From: an uncultured bacterium
Lineage (GTDB): Bacteria > Cyanobacteriota > Vampirovibrionia > Gastranaerophilales > Gastranaerophilaceae
DNA: 21,093 nucleotides
Reading direction: 5' to 3'
NCBI GenBank assembly: GCA_947169755.1
Contig: CAMVQX010000012.1
Coordinates: forward strand, 1 to 21,093
Made by a program: the position numbers and the translations under genes. This document shows positions 1-8,181 of the stretch, piece after piece. Each line of letters starts with the position of its first letter. The first letter of the stretch is position 1. A model generated the notes under the pieces. The model made no database searches, had not been told where the DNA came from, and saw only the letters and a list, made by a program, of their open reading frames with translations.

Positions 1-28
1 ACAGATATTTTTGTTTCCTTTTTTCCCT

Positions 29-56
29 AACGACTTTACTAAGTCGTTTTTTTTTT
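29..56 (+). terminator. Intrinsic terminator of an upstream gene outside the window
   Basis: An 8-bp stem (29-36 with 41-48, arms ACGACTT/AAGTCGT plus an A-T pair) with a TACT loop is followed by a run of Ts to position 56. The T-run follows the hairpin only on the + strand, so it ends a + strand gene lying off the left edge. It does not serve the minus-strand gene that ends at 75, because on that strand no T-run follows the hairpin. Confidence 0.85.
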
Positions 57-74
57 GCTTTAAAAGTATGAAAA

Positions 75-1955
75 CTAATTCTTAGGATATTTATTCTCAG
101 CCATATAAAGTCTTGCAAAGAAACAAGAAACGTGTTGAATAGAATCAACTCTAACCCATTGGCGTGTTGCTTTAAATCTTATTGAACGATTCGAACGGGC
201 AGGATTTTTGTGAGAATAATTATTTTCCATAGAGTTGTACAAATGGAATTGACACATTGCAACAGTTTTACAAGCATTCAAAAGTTTCTTTGCCAAATCT
301 TTCTTACCTAAATATTTTGCGAGATAATATGCTGCAACAAGCCCTTCCGAACGTGCACCATCAGGATAATAATGATCCCCATAATTATAATAATACCCAC
401 CCTCATAATCAATATAAGGCGAATCATCACGGGTATATGTTTTATCAATCATGGTCTGAGCATCTCCAAAAACAAAATTGAAATAATTCTCTTTTCTAAA
501 ATGCTCATCCTTTGCCCATTCTTCTATTGCCTGCATCAGCCAAGCATCTGAAGGAAGTGCTGTAAACAAATCAGCATATATTTTAGGCCTTTCATCAACA
601 AGCCAATCCAAAGCAATCTCTCCGATTCGGCGAACTTCCTGCACAAGTTCAGGCTCTTCGTCTTTGAAATTATTTGCAAACAAACCAAGCCCGAACAATG
701 CTTCACCCGGATAATAAAAAGAAAAAGTAGCTTTTCTTTCCTCATCATTCATAACTTCAAGAGGCTGCCCGCCTTGAAAACCAGGATGAATGTAGTAGCC
801 TAAAATTTCACCGTTTGAATAAACTCTGCTTATAATATGTCGTGCATAACCTTTAATATATTCATCATATGACTTATCGCCGGTAATGTTTCGATATTGC
901 ATCATTGCGACAAGCAATACACCCGTGCCACCCAATTTTGCTTTATCATTATAATAAGCGTAATATCCTTGTCCCCATTTTGTATCCTGAGGTTTAGTTA
1001 TTGAAACACTCCAATTAAGAGCTTTTTTAGCAGCTGCAACATATTTTTCATCACCTGAAAGCTGATATGCTCTTAAAAGAGCAATAACCCCACCACAATG
1101 ACGCAAATCATTATAATATAAATCATCTAAAGGACGATTAGGATGTTCATGATCAGTATAAGTATCATCAGAACATTCATAATAATACAGAAAACGCCCA
1201 TCCTCATACATATTGTCAAGACACCAATCAATAGAATTCATAACCTGATTGTATAAAACGTCATAATCAAACTTTGTGAATCTTATATTACCGCGATACA
1301 AAGGTAAAATTCCATCTTTATAAGTTACAAAGGCCCTTGTTCTGAAAAGATAATAATCATAATTAGACTGCGAAAGTATACTAAGCCTTTCAGAAATTTT
1401 ATTCGTCATTTTACCAATAGGGGTTCTCTTAACAAGTGCTTTTAGCGCTGACTTTAGTCCCATATGACTTAAAGTAACTGCTTCAGTTGGCATATAATAG
1501 TATGATATTCCGTCTTTTCTAAGTTCTAAGCCATCTATCCCGATTTCAAAACGGCAATCATCAAACCTCTCATACTGAAGATCATCCTTGTTCACTTTTT
1601 TACGTGAAATTACATATTCTAGCATTATCCTGCAGTTATCAAAATCATCAAGTTTATACTCGCTAAAATTCCGGTTTTTACGAAGCATTTCAATGTTTCG
1701 ATTAAGGGTAGCTTCAAAAGATTCTCTTTTACTTCCGTATCTTATAGATTTTCTGCCGGCCTGAAATATAGTTACATAAACCAACGTTTCAGACGGATTA
1801 TAATTTATAATACCTTTAAAATCTAAATCACTTATTGATAATTTATCTCCTGATATAAGCGAAGATCTAACACGCTTTAACAACTCGTTTACAGGCGAAA
1901 AATCCTGTTCGAAAAATTTACGTTCTTTATCGTTCTCTGTTTTAAAATTTTGCAT
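75..1955 (-). CDS. Uncharacterised 626-aa protein with alpha/alpha-toroid (six-hairpin glycosidase-like) C-terminal half
   Basis: I do not recognise a named family. There is no signal peptide or membrane segment, so it is probably cytoplasmic. Residues 1 to about 180 form an N-terminal part of unknown type, with a strand-rich stretch (VYVTIFQAGRKS). From about residue 235 to the end the protein shows repeated helical hairpins like those of alpha/alpha toroids: RHCGGVIALLRAYQLSGDEKY near residue 285, then GGTGVLLVAMMQYRNITGD, YYPGEALFGLGLF and GARSEGLVAAYYLAKYLGKKD. Such folds occur in glycoside hydrolases, the C-terminal domain of glucuronyl C5-epimerases, and terpene or lanthionine cyclases. 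The many aromatic and acidic residues (WCLDNMYEDGRFLYYYE, YYNYGDHYYPDG) fit a carbohydrate-binding cleft. It is transcribed divergently from smc. The ATG at 1955 has only a weak AGG upstream. The fold assignment is inference; the substrate is unknown. Confidence 0.85.
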   Translation of the reverse strand: MQNFKTENDKERKFFEQDFSPVNELLKRVRSSLISGDKLSISDLDFKGIINYNPSETLVYVTIFQAGRKSIRYGSKRESFEATLNRNIEMLRKNRNFSEYKLDDFDNCRIMLEYVISRKKVNKDDLQYERFDDCRFEIGIDGLELRKDGISYYYMPTEAVTLSHMGLKSALKALVKRTPIGKMTNKISERLSILSQSNYDYYLFRTRAFVTYKDGILPLYRGNIRFTKFDYDVLYNQVMNSIDWCLDNMYEDGRFLYYYECSDDTYTDHEHPNRPLDDLYYNDLRHCGGVIALLRAYQLSGDEKYVAAAKKALNWSVSITKPQDTKWGQGYYAYYNDKAKLGGTGVLLVAMMQYRNITGDKSYDEYIKGYARHIISRVYSNGEILGYYIHPGFQGGQPLEVMNDEERKATFSFYYPGEALFGLGLFANNFKDEEPELVQEVRRIGEIALDWLVDERPKIYADLFTALPSDAWLMQAIEEWAKDEHFRKENYFNFVFGDAQTMIDKTYTRDDSPYIDYEGGYYYNYGDHYYPDGARSEGLVAAYYLAKYLGKKDLAKKLLNACKTVAMCQFHLYNSMENNYSHKNPARSNRSIRFKATRQWVRVDSIQHVSCFFARLYMAENKYPKN

Positions 1956-1998
1956 AATCCTATAATATCATCAATTTTAGGGCATGGCAAACGTAAAG

Positions 1999-2027
1999 AT
2001 TTATTTAGACTTTTGACACATAGTCAA
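1999..2027 (-). promoter_or_regulatory. Possible promoter of the minus-strand toroid gene
   Basis: On the minus strand a TTGACT -35-like box (2022-2027) lies 17 nt from ATAAAT (1999-2004). It overlaps the smc promoter on the other strand. The -10 is a weak match, and a TATTAT nearer the ATG is an alternative. Confidence 0.3.
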
Positions 2028-2041
2028 TAATAGTGTCTAAT
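2013..2041 (+). promoter_or_regulatory. smc operon promoter placing transcription start at the ATG
   Basis: A perfect TTGACA (2013-2018), a 17-nt spacer and TCTAAT (2036-2041) form a good sigma-70-type promoter. Its expected start, about 7 nt past the -10, falls at 2048, the A of the likely smc ATG, so the mRNA may be leaderless. Inverted arms TTAGAC (2005-2010) and GTCTAA (2035-2040) flank the promoter and could be an operator. Confidence 0.5.
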
Positions 2042-2047
2042 TGTAAT

Positions 2048-5000
2048 ATGTATATAAAACAACTTGAAATAGATAATTTTAAATCATTTGCTAATAAATC
2101 AGAAATCCCCTTACTAAAAGGATTTACCACTGTCTCAGGACCAAACGGTTCAGGAAAGAGCAATATCATTGACAGTGTACTTTTTGCACTAGGCTTGGCA
2201 AATGCAAGTGAGCTAAGGGCTGAAAACCTTTCTCATTTTATTTCAACATATACAAAGCGAAATGAAGCATACGTAAAAGTTACATTTGGCGATACCGACA
2301 ATGGTGAAGATTTAACTATAAGCAGAAAAATCAGAAAAACAAGCCAAGGATATGCTAGCACATATTATGTAAATGACAGCGTTACAACACTCACAAATGT
2401 ACATGCTATTTTGGAGAAGTATAATGTGACTCCAAATAGCTATAATGTTATGATGCAGGGTGATGTAATGGGAATAACTAACTGTTCACCCAAAAATAGA
2501 CGTAAAATTATTGATGAAATAGCAGGGATTGCTGATTTTGACCGCAGAATAGAACAAGCTACTTCAGAATTAGAAACTGTTGAACAAAGGGTTGAGCGCT
2601 CAACTGTTATTTTGAATGAAGTAGATAACAGGCTTGAACAATTAAAAGAAGAGCGCGAAGTTGCGCTTAAGTACCAAAAGTTAAGAGAAGAAAAGCAAGG
2701 ACTTGAAAGTCAAATCAATAAAGTTCGCTTCTTTGATATAAAAAGAAATCTCGAAAAAGCACATGAAAATATTTTAGAATTTACCAAAAAGAAGAAAGAA
2801 GAAGAAGTTAAAAATAAAGATTTAGACGAACGACTCGGACTTATCAAAGAAAAATACCAAGAAATTTCAGAACTTGTAAAAGAAAAAGGTGAAGCACAAC
2901 AAATTGAATTAAAGAAACAAGAAGAAGCAATTAAAGGTGACATTGATCGCAAGCAAAATGCTTCAAATTATGCAGATAAGCAAATTCATGATGGTCTGCG
3001 CTCTATTGAAAATGCTAAAAACGGTATTGAAGGACACAAAAAGAAAATTGAAGATTTTAATTTAAAAATTCAATTAAAAGAAGATGAAATTAAAACTATT
3101 AAAGAAAATATCCAAACACGTGAAGCTGAACTAAAAAAAATATTGGAGGATATGACAGGTCTAAATGCAACTGCAGACCAGCATATTGAGAAACGAAACA
3201 ATTTAAGAAAACAGCTTGAAGACTTAAAAGATGACGAAACTAAGCTTATTCAAACAAAGCTTCCACTGGAAAACGAATTAAAAAATCTACAAAAAGAACT
3301 TAATGACGCAAAAGCAAAATTAGATGAATTACAAGAAATGAAATCTAACTTTGTTACAAATCAAGATATGAAAAAATCACTTGTTAACCAGCTTCAGGCT
3401 GAAATGAATGATTTTAAAATAATTCAACAAAAAGCTTTGCAAGATTTAGATACAACCAAAAACGAGATTGATGATTTGAATTTCAATATTCAGGCAGCAT
3501 ACAGAAAAATATCTTCTATGGAAGCAAAAAAACAAGCTGCTGAAGATGCTAATTTCGGACGTGCTATTGATACAATAATGAGCGCTAAACTAAGAGGTGT
3601 ACATGCGCCTCTTGCTCAACTCGGTTCAGTTGATAAAGAATACTCAGTTGCTATGGAAGTTGCCTTTGGCGGAAGAATGGCACACGTAGTTGTAGATGAT
3701 GAACATGTTGCTTCTGTTGCAATCGAACTTTTAAAATCCTCAAATGCAGGAAGAGCAACATTTATCCCCTTAAATAAAATTAAAAAAGCCCCCTCAAAAT
3801 TGCAATTACCAAAAGATAAAGGTGTAATTGATTACGCCATAAATCTTGTTGATTTCGATGATGAATATATAGACGCATTTTTCTATGCTGTAGGCGATAC
3901 TATTGTTGTAGAAGACATTGAATGCGCTAAAAAATTAATCGGCAAGTACAGAATGGTTACATTGCAAGGTGAATTGCTTGAAAAATCTGGTTCTATGACT
4001 GGCGGAACACGATTAAAAACAGGCTTAAGCTTTAGTCAAAATGACGATGATGAGTTAAACAAATTCAAAGATCGTTTAAAAGATATGGAAGAGCAATTAT
4101 CAAAAGCTCAGGACAAAAAGAAATCTTTAGAAGATAAACTTGATGATATCAGGACAAAATACTCCGACTCAATGACAGAATTTTCAAAATCTAAAGTTGA
4201 ACTTGAGAGTATGAACAAAAATTATGAAAATAGTGAAAATATATTAAAAGAAAAAGCTGATTTTATAAAAGTTACTACTCCAAAAATTGATGAATTAAAT
4301 AAGAAACTTGATAAATTAGAAGAAAAAAATGTAAAAATTTATGATGAAATATCATCTTGCCAAGAGCAAATTGAGGAAGTTGAAAAACTTATCAATGACA
4401 AGGATTTAAAAGAATTGAAGGAAAAAACAAAAGGGGTTGAAGACGAAATCAGACGTCTGCAAACTAATTTGTTAAATGCTGAAAATGATAAGAATGAATC
4501 TAATCGACAGATTTCTTTTATGAACAATTTGATTGATACCCTAAATGAACAAATAGCCTCCATCACCCACAATAACAAGAAATTGGAAGAGGATAAAGAG
4601 CGTTACGCTTCTGAAATTGATGATTTGAAAAAAAATATGGAAGAATTACACGAACAAATTGCTCAAATTGAAGAAAAATTAGGCAAATTACTAAAAGAAC
4701 GTGATGAAATTAACAATGAATTAATAGAACTTGAAAAACAAAAACATATTCGAATAGCTGATATCGAAAGAATTGAAGAGCAAATTGAATCATTCAAAGC
4801 TCGCAGACGTGAACTTGAACCTCAACTTGAAAGTGCGACAAAAGAATTGGAAGAAGCCGGAGTTGAAATAAATAAACTTGAACCTGTTGAAATTTCTATT
4901 GATGAGATAACCGCTAAGATTCAAAGACTTGAAAAACGTATGCAAGAGCTTGGTGATGTTAATATGCGCGCACTTGCAACATACGATGAAGTGCTAACTC

Positions 5001-5548
5001 GACAAACCGAATTAAAAGAGCAAATTGAAACACTTAGCAAAGAACGTAAAGAAATTCTTGAAAGAATGCAAGGTTATGAACAGCTAAAAAAAGAAACATT
5101 TATGAAAACATACAATCACATAAATGAAAACTTTAAAGAAGTGTTCCACAGGCTATCAGAAGGTGAAGGTGAGCTTGTACTTGAAGTTCCTGAGGATCCG
5201 CTTTCAGGTGGTCTGGATATGAAAGTAAGTATCAGAGATAAAAAACATCAAAGATTAGGCAGCTTATCAGGCGGAGAAAAATCCCTTACGGCGCTTGCAT
5301 TTGTCTTTGCAATCCAAAGATATATGCCGTCTCCTTTCTATGCTTTTGATGAGGTTGATGCAAGTTTAGATACAATGAATGTTGAACGTATCGCCCAAAT
5401 GGTGCAGGACCAATCAAAAGATACGCAATTTATAGTAGTTAGTCACAGACGACCTATGATAGAATCAGCTAATAGAACAATTGGTGTAACACAAAAAGAA
5501 AAAGGTATAACAAAAGTTACAGGTATTAAATTAAGAGATGAAGAATAG
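2048..5548 (+). CDS. smc: Chromosome segregation ATPase SMC
   Basis: SMC is the ATPase core of the SMC-ScpAB condensin that organises and separates replicated chromosomes. All expected parts are visible, numbered here from the upstream GTG at 2033 (subtract 5 for the ATG). The Walker A motif GPNGSGKS is at 36-43. A long Lys/Glu-rich coiled coil follows to about 515. The hinge lies at about 520-660 (HAPLAQLGSVD ... GSMTGGT). A second coiled coil is followed by the ABC signature LSGGEKS at 1078-1084 and Walker B with DEVDA from 1106. At about 1,166 aa the length is normal. The ATG at 2048 is preferred over the GTG at 2033 because MYIKQLEIDNFKSF matches the usual SMC N-terminus. Neither start has a Shine-Dalgarno sequence. 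The head sequence LLKGFTTVSGPNG resembles cyanobacterial SMC. The 3' end overlaps scpA by 11 bp. Confidence 0.97.
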   Translation: MYIKQLEIDNFKSFANKSEIPLLKGFTTVSGPNGSGKSNIIDSVLFALGLANASELRAENLSHFISTYTKRNEAYVKVTFGDTDNGEDLTISRKIRKTSQGYASTYYVNDSVTTLTNVHAILEKYNVTPNSYNVMMQGDVMGITNCSPKNRRKIIDEIAGIADFDRRIEQATSELETVEQRVERSTVILNEVDNRLEQLKEEREVALKYQKLREEKQGLESQINKVRFFDIKRNLEKAHENILEFTKKKKEEEVKNKDLDERLGLIKEKYQEISELVKEKGEAQQIELKKQEEAIKGDIDRKQNASNYADKQIHDGLRSIENAKNGIEGHKKKIEDFNLKIQLKEDEIKTIKENIQTREAELKKILEDMTGLNATADQHIEKRNNLRKQLEDLKDDETKLIQTKLPLENELKNLQKELNDAKAKLDELQEMKSNFVTNQDMKKSLVNQLQAEMNDFKIIQQKALQDLDTTKNEIDDLNFNIQAAYRKISSMEAKKQAAEDANFGRAIDTIMSAKLRGVHAPLAQLGSVDKEYSVAMEVAFGGRMAHVVVDDEHVASVAIELLKSSNAGRATFIPLNKIKKAPSKLQLPKDKGVIDYAINLVDFDDEYIDAFFYAVGDTIVVEDIECAKKLIGKYRMVTLQGELLEKSGSMTGGTRLKTGLSFSQNDDDELNKFKDRLKDMEEQLSKAQDKKKSLEDKLDDIRTKYSDSMTEFSKSKVELESMNKNYENSENILKEKADFIKVTTPKIDELNKKLDKLEEKNVKIYDEISSCQEQIEEVEKLINDKDLKELKEKTKGVEDEIRRLQTNLLNAENDKNESNRQISFMNNLIDTLNEQIASITHNNKKLEEDKERYASEIDDLKKNMEELHEQIAQIEEKLGKLLKERDEINNELIELEKQKHIRIADIERIEEQIESFKARRRELEPQLESATKELEEAGVEINKLEPVEISIDEITAKIQRLEKRMQELGDVNMRALATYDEVLTRQTELKEQIETLSKERKEILERMQGYEQLKKETFMKTYNHINENFKEVFHRLSEGEGELVLEVPEDPLSGGLDMKVSIRDKKHQRLGSLSGGEKSLTALAFVFAIQRYMPSPFYAFDEVDASLDTMNVERIAQMVQDQSKDTQFIVVSHRRPMIESANRTIGVTQKEKGITKVTGIKLRDEE

Positions 5549-6356
5549 TACAGCAGTAGATTATAATATAGATTTGCCCGATTTAGGTTTGTCAAAAGAC
5601 GGCAAACAGCAGAAAAGCGAGGGTATCGGCATACTTGTCGATATGGCAAAAGCCGGTAAAATTGACCCTTGGAATATTGACATTGTCGATGTTACTGACA
5701 AATATCTTGCACATATGGTTGAAATGAAGTCTCAAAACTTAAGAGTAACGGGAAGAACTTTTCTTTTTGCGGCAATACTTTTGAAATTGAAATCAAATGT
5801 TCTTGAAGGTATTGATATATTACAATTTGAGCCTCAAACAGAAGAACCTACATTCGATGATGACGGATTTGTAGTTGATTATAATGATGAAGATTATGTG
5901 CCTACAAATAATGTTATTTCAATTGATGAAGTTCTTCAACGTCGTACAAGTGTTCGATTGAATCATAATCGTGTTGTTACTTTGAAAGATTTGATTCGCC
6001 AATTGGAATTCTATGAAAAATTAGATCGCGATGAAACAATAAAAAACAGACAAGAAAGAGCTAAGCGCAGAGTTCAATCGTATTCAAGATTGACTCCTGA
6101 TGATATTGTAAACCTTGCACATGAAGAATATATTGAATCTTGTGTTGCAACTTTGAAAGAGAATTTATCTCAGATTTTTGAAAAAAATGATAAAATAGAG
6201 TTGAATGAATTAACTTTATTAGGCATGGACAAAATCAGTGCTTATATAGCATTATTATTTCTTACTGCAGAAACTGATTATGATTTACAACAGAATGAAT
6301 TTTATTCTGATTTATATGTAGTAAAAGGTGATAAATATGACGAAAGAACAGCTTAA
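5538..6356 (+). CDS. scpA: Segregation and condensation protein A (kleisin)
   Basis: ScpA is the kleisin that bridges the SMC heads and binds a ScpB dimer. The N-terminal helical domain (about residues 25-95) contains IGILVDMAKAGKIDPWNIDIV and the LRVTGRTFLFAAILLKLKS stretch typical of ScpA. An acidic linker follows (about 95-135), then a C-terminal winged-helix region (about 215-262, ELTLLGMDKISAYIALLFLTAE). At 272 aa the length is normal. The ATG at 5538 lies inside the smc 3' end (11-bp overlap), with no gap for a separate promoter, so translation is probably coupled to smc. The DPWN motif resembles the DPWD form I recall from cyanobacterial ScpA. Confidence 0.93.
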   Translation: MKNSTAVDYNIDLPDLGLSKDGKQQKSEGIGILVDMAKAGKIDPWNIDIVDVTDKYLAHMVEMKSQNLRVTGRTFLFAAILLKLKSNVLEGIDILQFEPQTEEPTFDDDGFVVDYNDEDYVPTNNVISIDEVLQRRTSVRLNHNRVVTLKDLIRQLEFYEKLDRDETIKNRQERAKRRVQSYSRLTPDDIVNLAHEEYIESCVATLKENLSQIFEKNDKIELNELTLLGMDKISAYIALLFLTAETDYDLQQNEFYSDLYVVKGDKYDERTA

Positions 6357-6852
6357 ATCAAGAATTGAAGCGGTGCTTTTTATTACATCACGTGCCGTTA
6401 CATTAGATGAAATTGCAACAATTCTAGATGAAGAAACAGAAAATATTGAAGAGGCCATTTTAGAATTGATAATGGATTATTCCAGTCGTGATGGTGCTTT
6501 GGAAATTGATGACGAAAACGGATATATTTTGCAGGTAAAAGAAGAATATATGGATTTGGTTGAACTTTTATGCCCTGTTGATATCAAACCTGCAACGTTA
6601 AGAACATTGTCTGTAATAGCAATAAAACAACCTATAAGACAGACAGAATTAAAGGATTTACGTGGTTCAAATGCGTATGAACATGTTCAAGAACTTGTTG
6701 ATAAAGGACTTGTTGCTAAAATAAAAGATAAAAATGGCAGAAGTTACAATTTAAAAACGACCCCAAAATTTGCCGAATATTTTAAATTAAAAGGAGATAC
6801 CCGTTCACTTGCAAAAATTTTAGAGATTGATAAAGGGATAAAAGATGAGTAG
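6337..6852 (+). CDS. scpB: Segregation and condensation protein B
   Basis: ScpB dimers bind the middle of ScpA and regulate the SMC ATPase. The 171-aa product has two winged-helix units. The first (about 1-75) opens with LKSRIEAVLFITSRAVTLDEIA, the hallmark ScpB N-terminus. The second (about 80-160) includes LRTLSVIAIKQPIRQTELKDLRGSN and ends KTTPKFAEYFKL. I chose the ATG at 6337 because AAAAGGTGA (6323-6331) lies at proper spacing; an in-frame GTG at 6328 would add only three residues and sits inside that site. It overlaps the end of scpA by 20 bp and the next gene by 8 bp. Confidence 0.93.
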   Translation: MTKEQLKSRIEAVLFITSRAVTLDEIATILDEETENIEEAILELIMDYSSRDGALEIDDENGYILQVKEEYMDLVELLCPVDIKPATLRTLSVIAIKQPIRQTELKDLRGSNAYEHVQELVDKGLVAKIKDKNGRSYNLKTTPKFAEYFKLKGDTRSLAKILEIDKGIKDE

Positions 6853-8131
6853 AAAAATTTTTCTGTTTATTCTGCTAATCTTTCTTTTAATTTTAATAAA
6901 ATTTGCACCTGCAATAATTTTTTATTACGGAAAAAGTTTAATGCAAAAACAGGAATATGTTAGCGCATATTCATATTTAAAATACGCTTATTCATTAGAT
7001 AAAAATAATAAAGAATATAAATATAACTATGTTCTTGCACTTTCTAAATTAAAACCTACTATCGAAATTCAAAAAGAGTTATTTAATATCGCGAATCAAG
7101 AAGAGCAAGACAGCGCAAAAGTCGCTGCCCAATTTAAAATTTCCAAATGGAAAAACAGAATTTTACAAAGCTATGGTGATAATTATATTGAACAAACAGC
7201 CATAAACAATGGAATTATCAGGTGGGATACATCTAAATTCCCTATTAAAATAGCTATTATAAACAACAGCGAAAAGTCAGTCCCACAGTATTACAATACT
7301 GAAATTTTAAAAGCTTTTTCTCAATGGCAATCATCAATAGATTTTTTAAAATTTTCAAAGATTAATAGTGCAAAGAATGCTGATATTATAGTACAAATTG
7401 AACAAATTCCGTCTAACCTTTGTGATGGAAACGTCTGCCAATATGTTGCCGGCTATACATATCCGGACTACACAGGACATACATTAAAGAAAATGTTGAT
7501 AATACTGTATTCAACCGATCCATACGGCAGATATTTTTCTGACAAGGAAATTTATAATACAATACTCCACGAAATTGGGCACTCACTTGGAATAATGGGA
7601 CATAGCTATAATTCTGAAGATTTAATGTACATGGCACAAAATAACAATGACAGCATATATGCAAAATATAAAAGTTCATTCCAATATTTATCATCCAAAG
7701 ATATAAATACAATAAAACTATTATACAAACTTGCACCTGATATAACAAATAACAGAAACTTTGATACAGAAGGCTTAATTTACCCGCCAATAATTCTTGG
7801 TACTTCTAAAGATATAGCTAACAGAAAGCTAAAAGAAGCACAAAATTATGTAAAAAAAGCACCGGATATGACAATCGGCTATATTGATTTAGCTGAAGCA
7901 TATTCAAACTTAAACAAACCCAAAGAAGCAATAAAAGCCATGACAAAAGCATACGAACTTTCAAAAACAGCCTCTGAAAAATATATGAGCTCTTATAATT
8001 TGGCATCAATGTACTTAGAAAATGATGATACTAAAAATGCTTTAAAATATGCTCAAATTGCAAAGCAAATAAATTCAACTGATGAAATCAATGAATTAAT
8101 TACAAATATTAAAATTCATAAAAATCACTAG
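6845..8131 (+). CDS. Membrane-anchored metzincin (matrixin-like) protease with flanking TPR-like repeats
   Basis: The product is a predicted zinc endopeptidase outside the cytoplasmic membrane. Residues 3-26 form a hydrophobic signal anchor (KIFLFILLIFLLILIKFAPAI). A TPR-like helical pair follows (about 35-75, EYVSAYSYLKYAYSLDKNN). A catalytic domain (about 120-300) contains a matrixin-like AFSQW ... ADIIVQIE stretch. The zinc site HEIGHSLGIMGH starts at H242, with E243 as base and H246 as second ligand. DLMYMA shortly after is a likely Met-turn. The C-terminal part (about 335-425) has further TPR-like repeats (IDLAEAYSNLNKPKEAIKAM). The third ligand is one residue further along than in the textbook HExxHxxGxxH motif, a spacing I recall from cyanobacterial M10-like proteins. 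It overlaps the scpB stop by 8 bp (ATGAGTAG) with AAAGGGAT upstream, so it belongs to the smc operon. Its substrate is unknown. Confidence 0.88.
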   Translation: MSRKIFLFILLIFLLILIKFAPAIIFYYGKSLMQKQEYVSAYSYLKYAYSLDKNNKEYKYNYVLALSKLKPTIEIQKELFNIANQEEQDSAKVAAQFKISKWKNRILQSYGDNYIEQTAINNGIIRWDTSKFPIKIAIINNSEKSVPQYYNTEILKAFSQWQSSIDFLKFSKINSAKNADIIVQIEQIPSNLCDGNVCQYVAGYTYPDYTGHTLKKMLIILYSTDPYGRYFSDKEIYNTILHEIGHSLGIMGHSYNSEDLMYMAQNNNDSIYAKYKSSFQYLSSKDINTIKLLYKLAPDITNNRNFDTEGLIYPPIILGTSKDIANRKLKEAQNYVKKAPDMTIGYIDLAEAYSNLNKPKEAIKAMTKAYELSKTASEKYMSSYNLASMYLENDDTKNALKYAQIAKQINSTDEINELITNIKIHKNH

Positions 8132-8181
8132 CAAAAAAAAATTTGTTTGTTTTTTATATAACTCACAAAGGAGTATATGTA

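Noticed and set aside
2033..2047. GTG at 2033 as the smc start
   Set aside because: It adds only MSNCN before the conserved MYIKQLEIDNFKSF start, has no ribosome site, and lies inside the promoter spacer.
7413..7790. 125-aa minus-strand open frame inside the metzincin gene
   Set aside because: It lies over the zinc-site region of a well-supported protein and has no domain or start signal of its own.
8132..8160. A-run and T-run after the metzincin gene as a terminator
   Set aside because: There is no GC-containing stem between the runs, so no stable hairpin forms; read-through into the next gene is likely.
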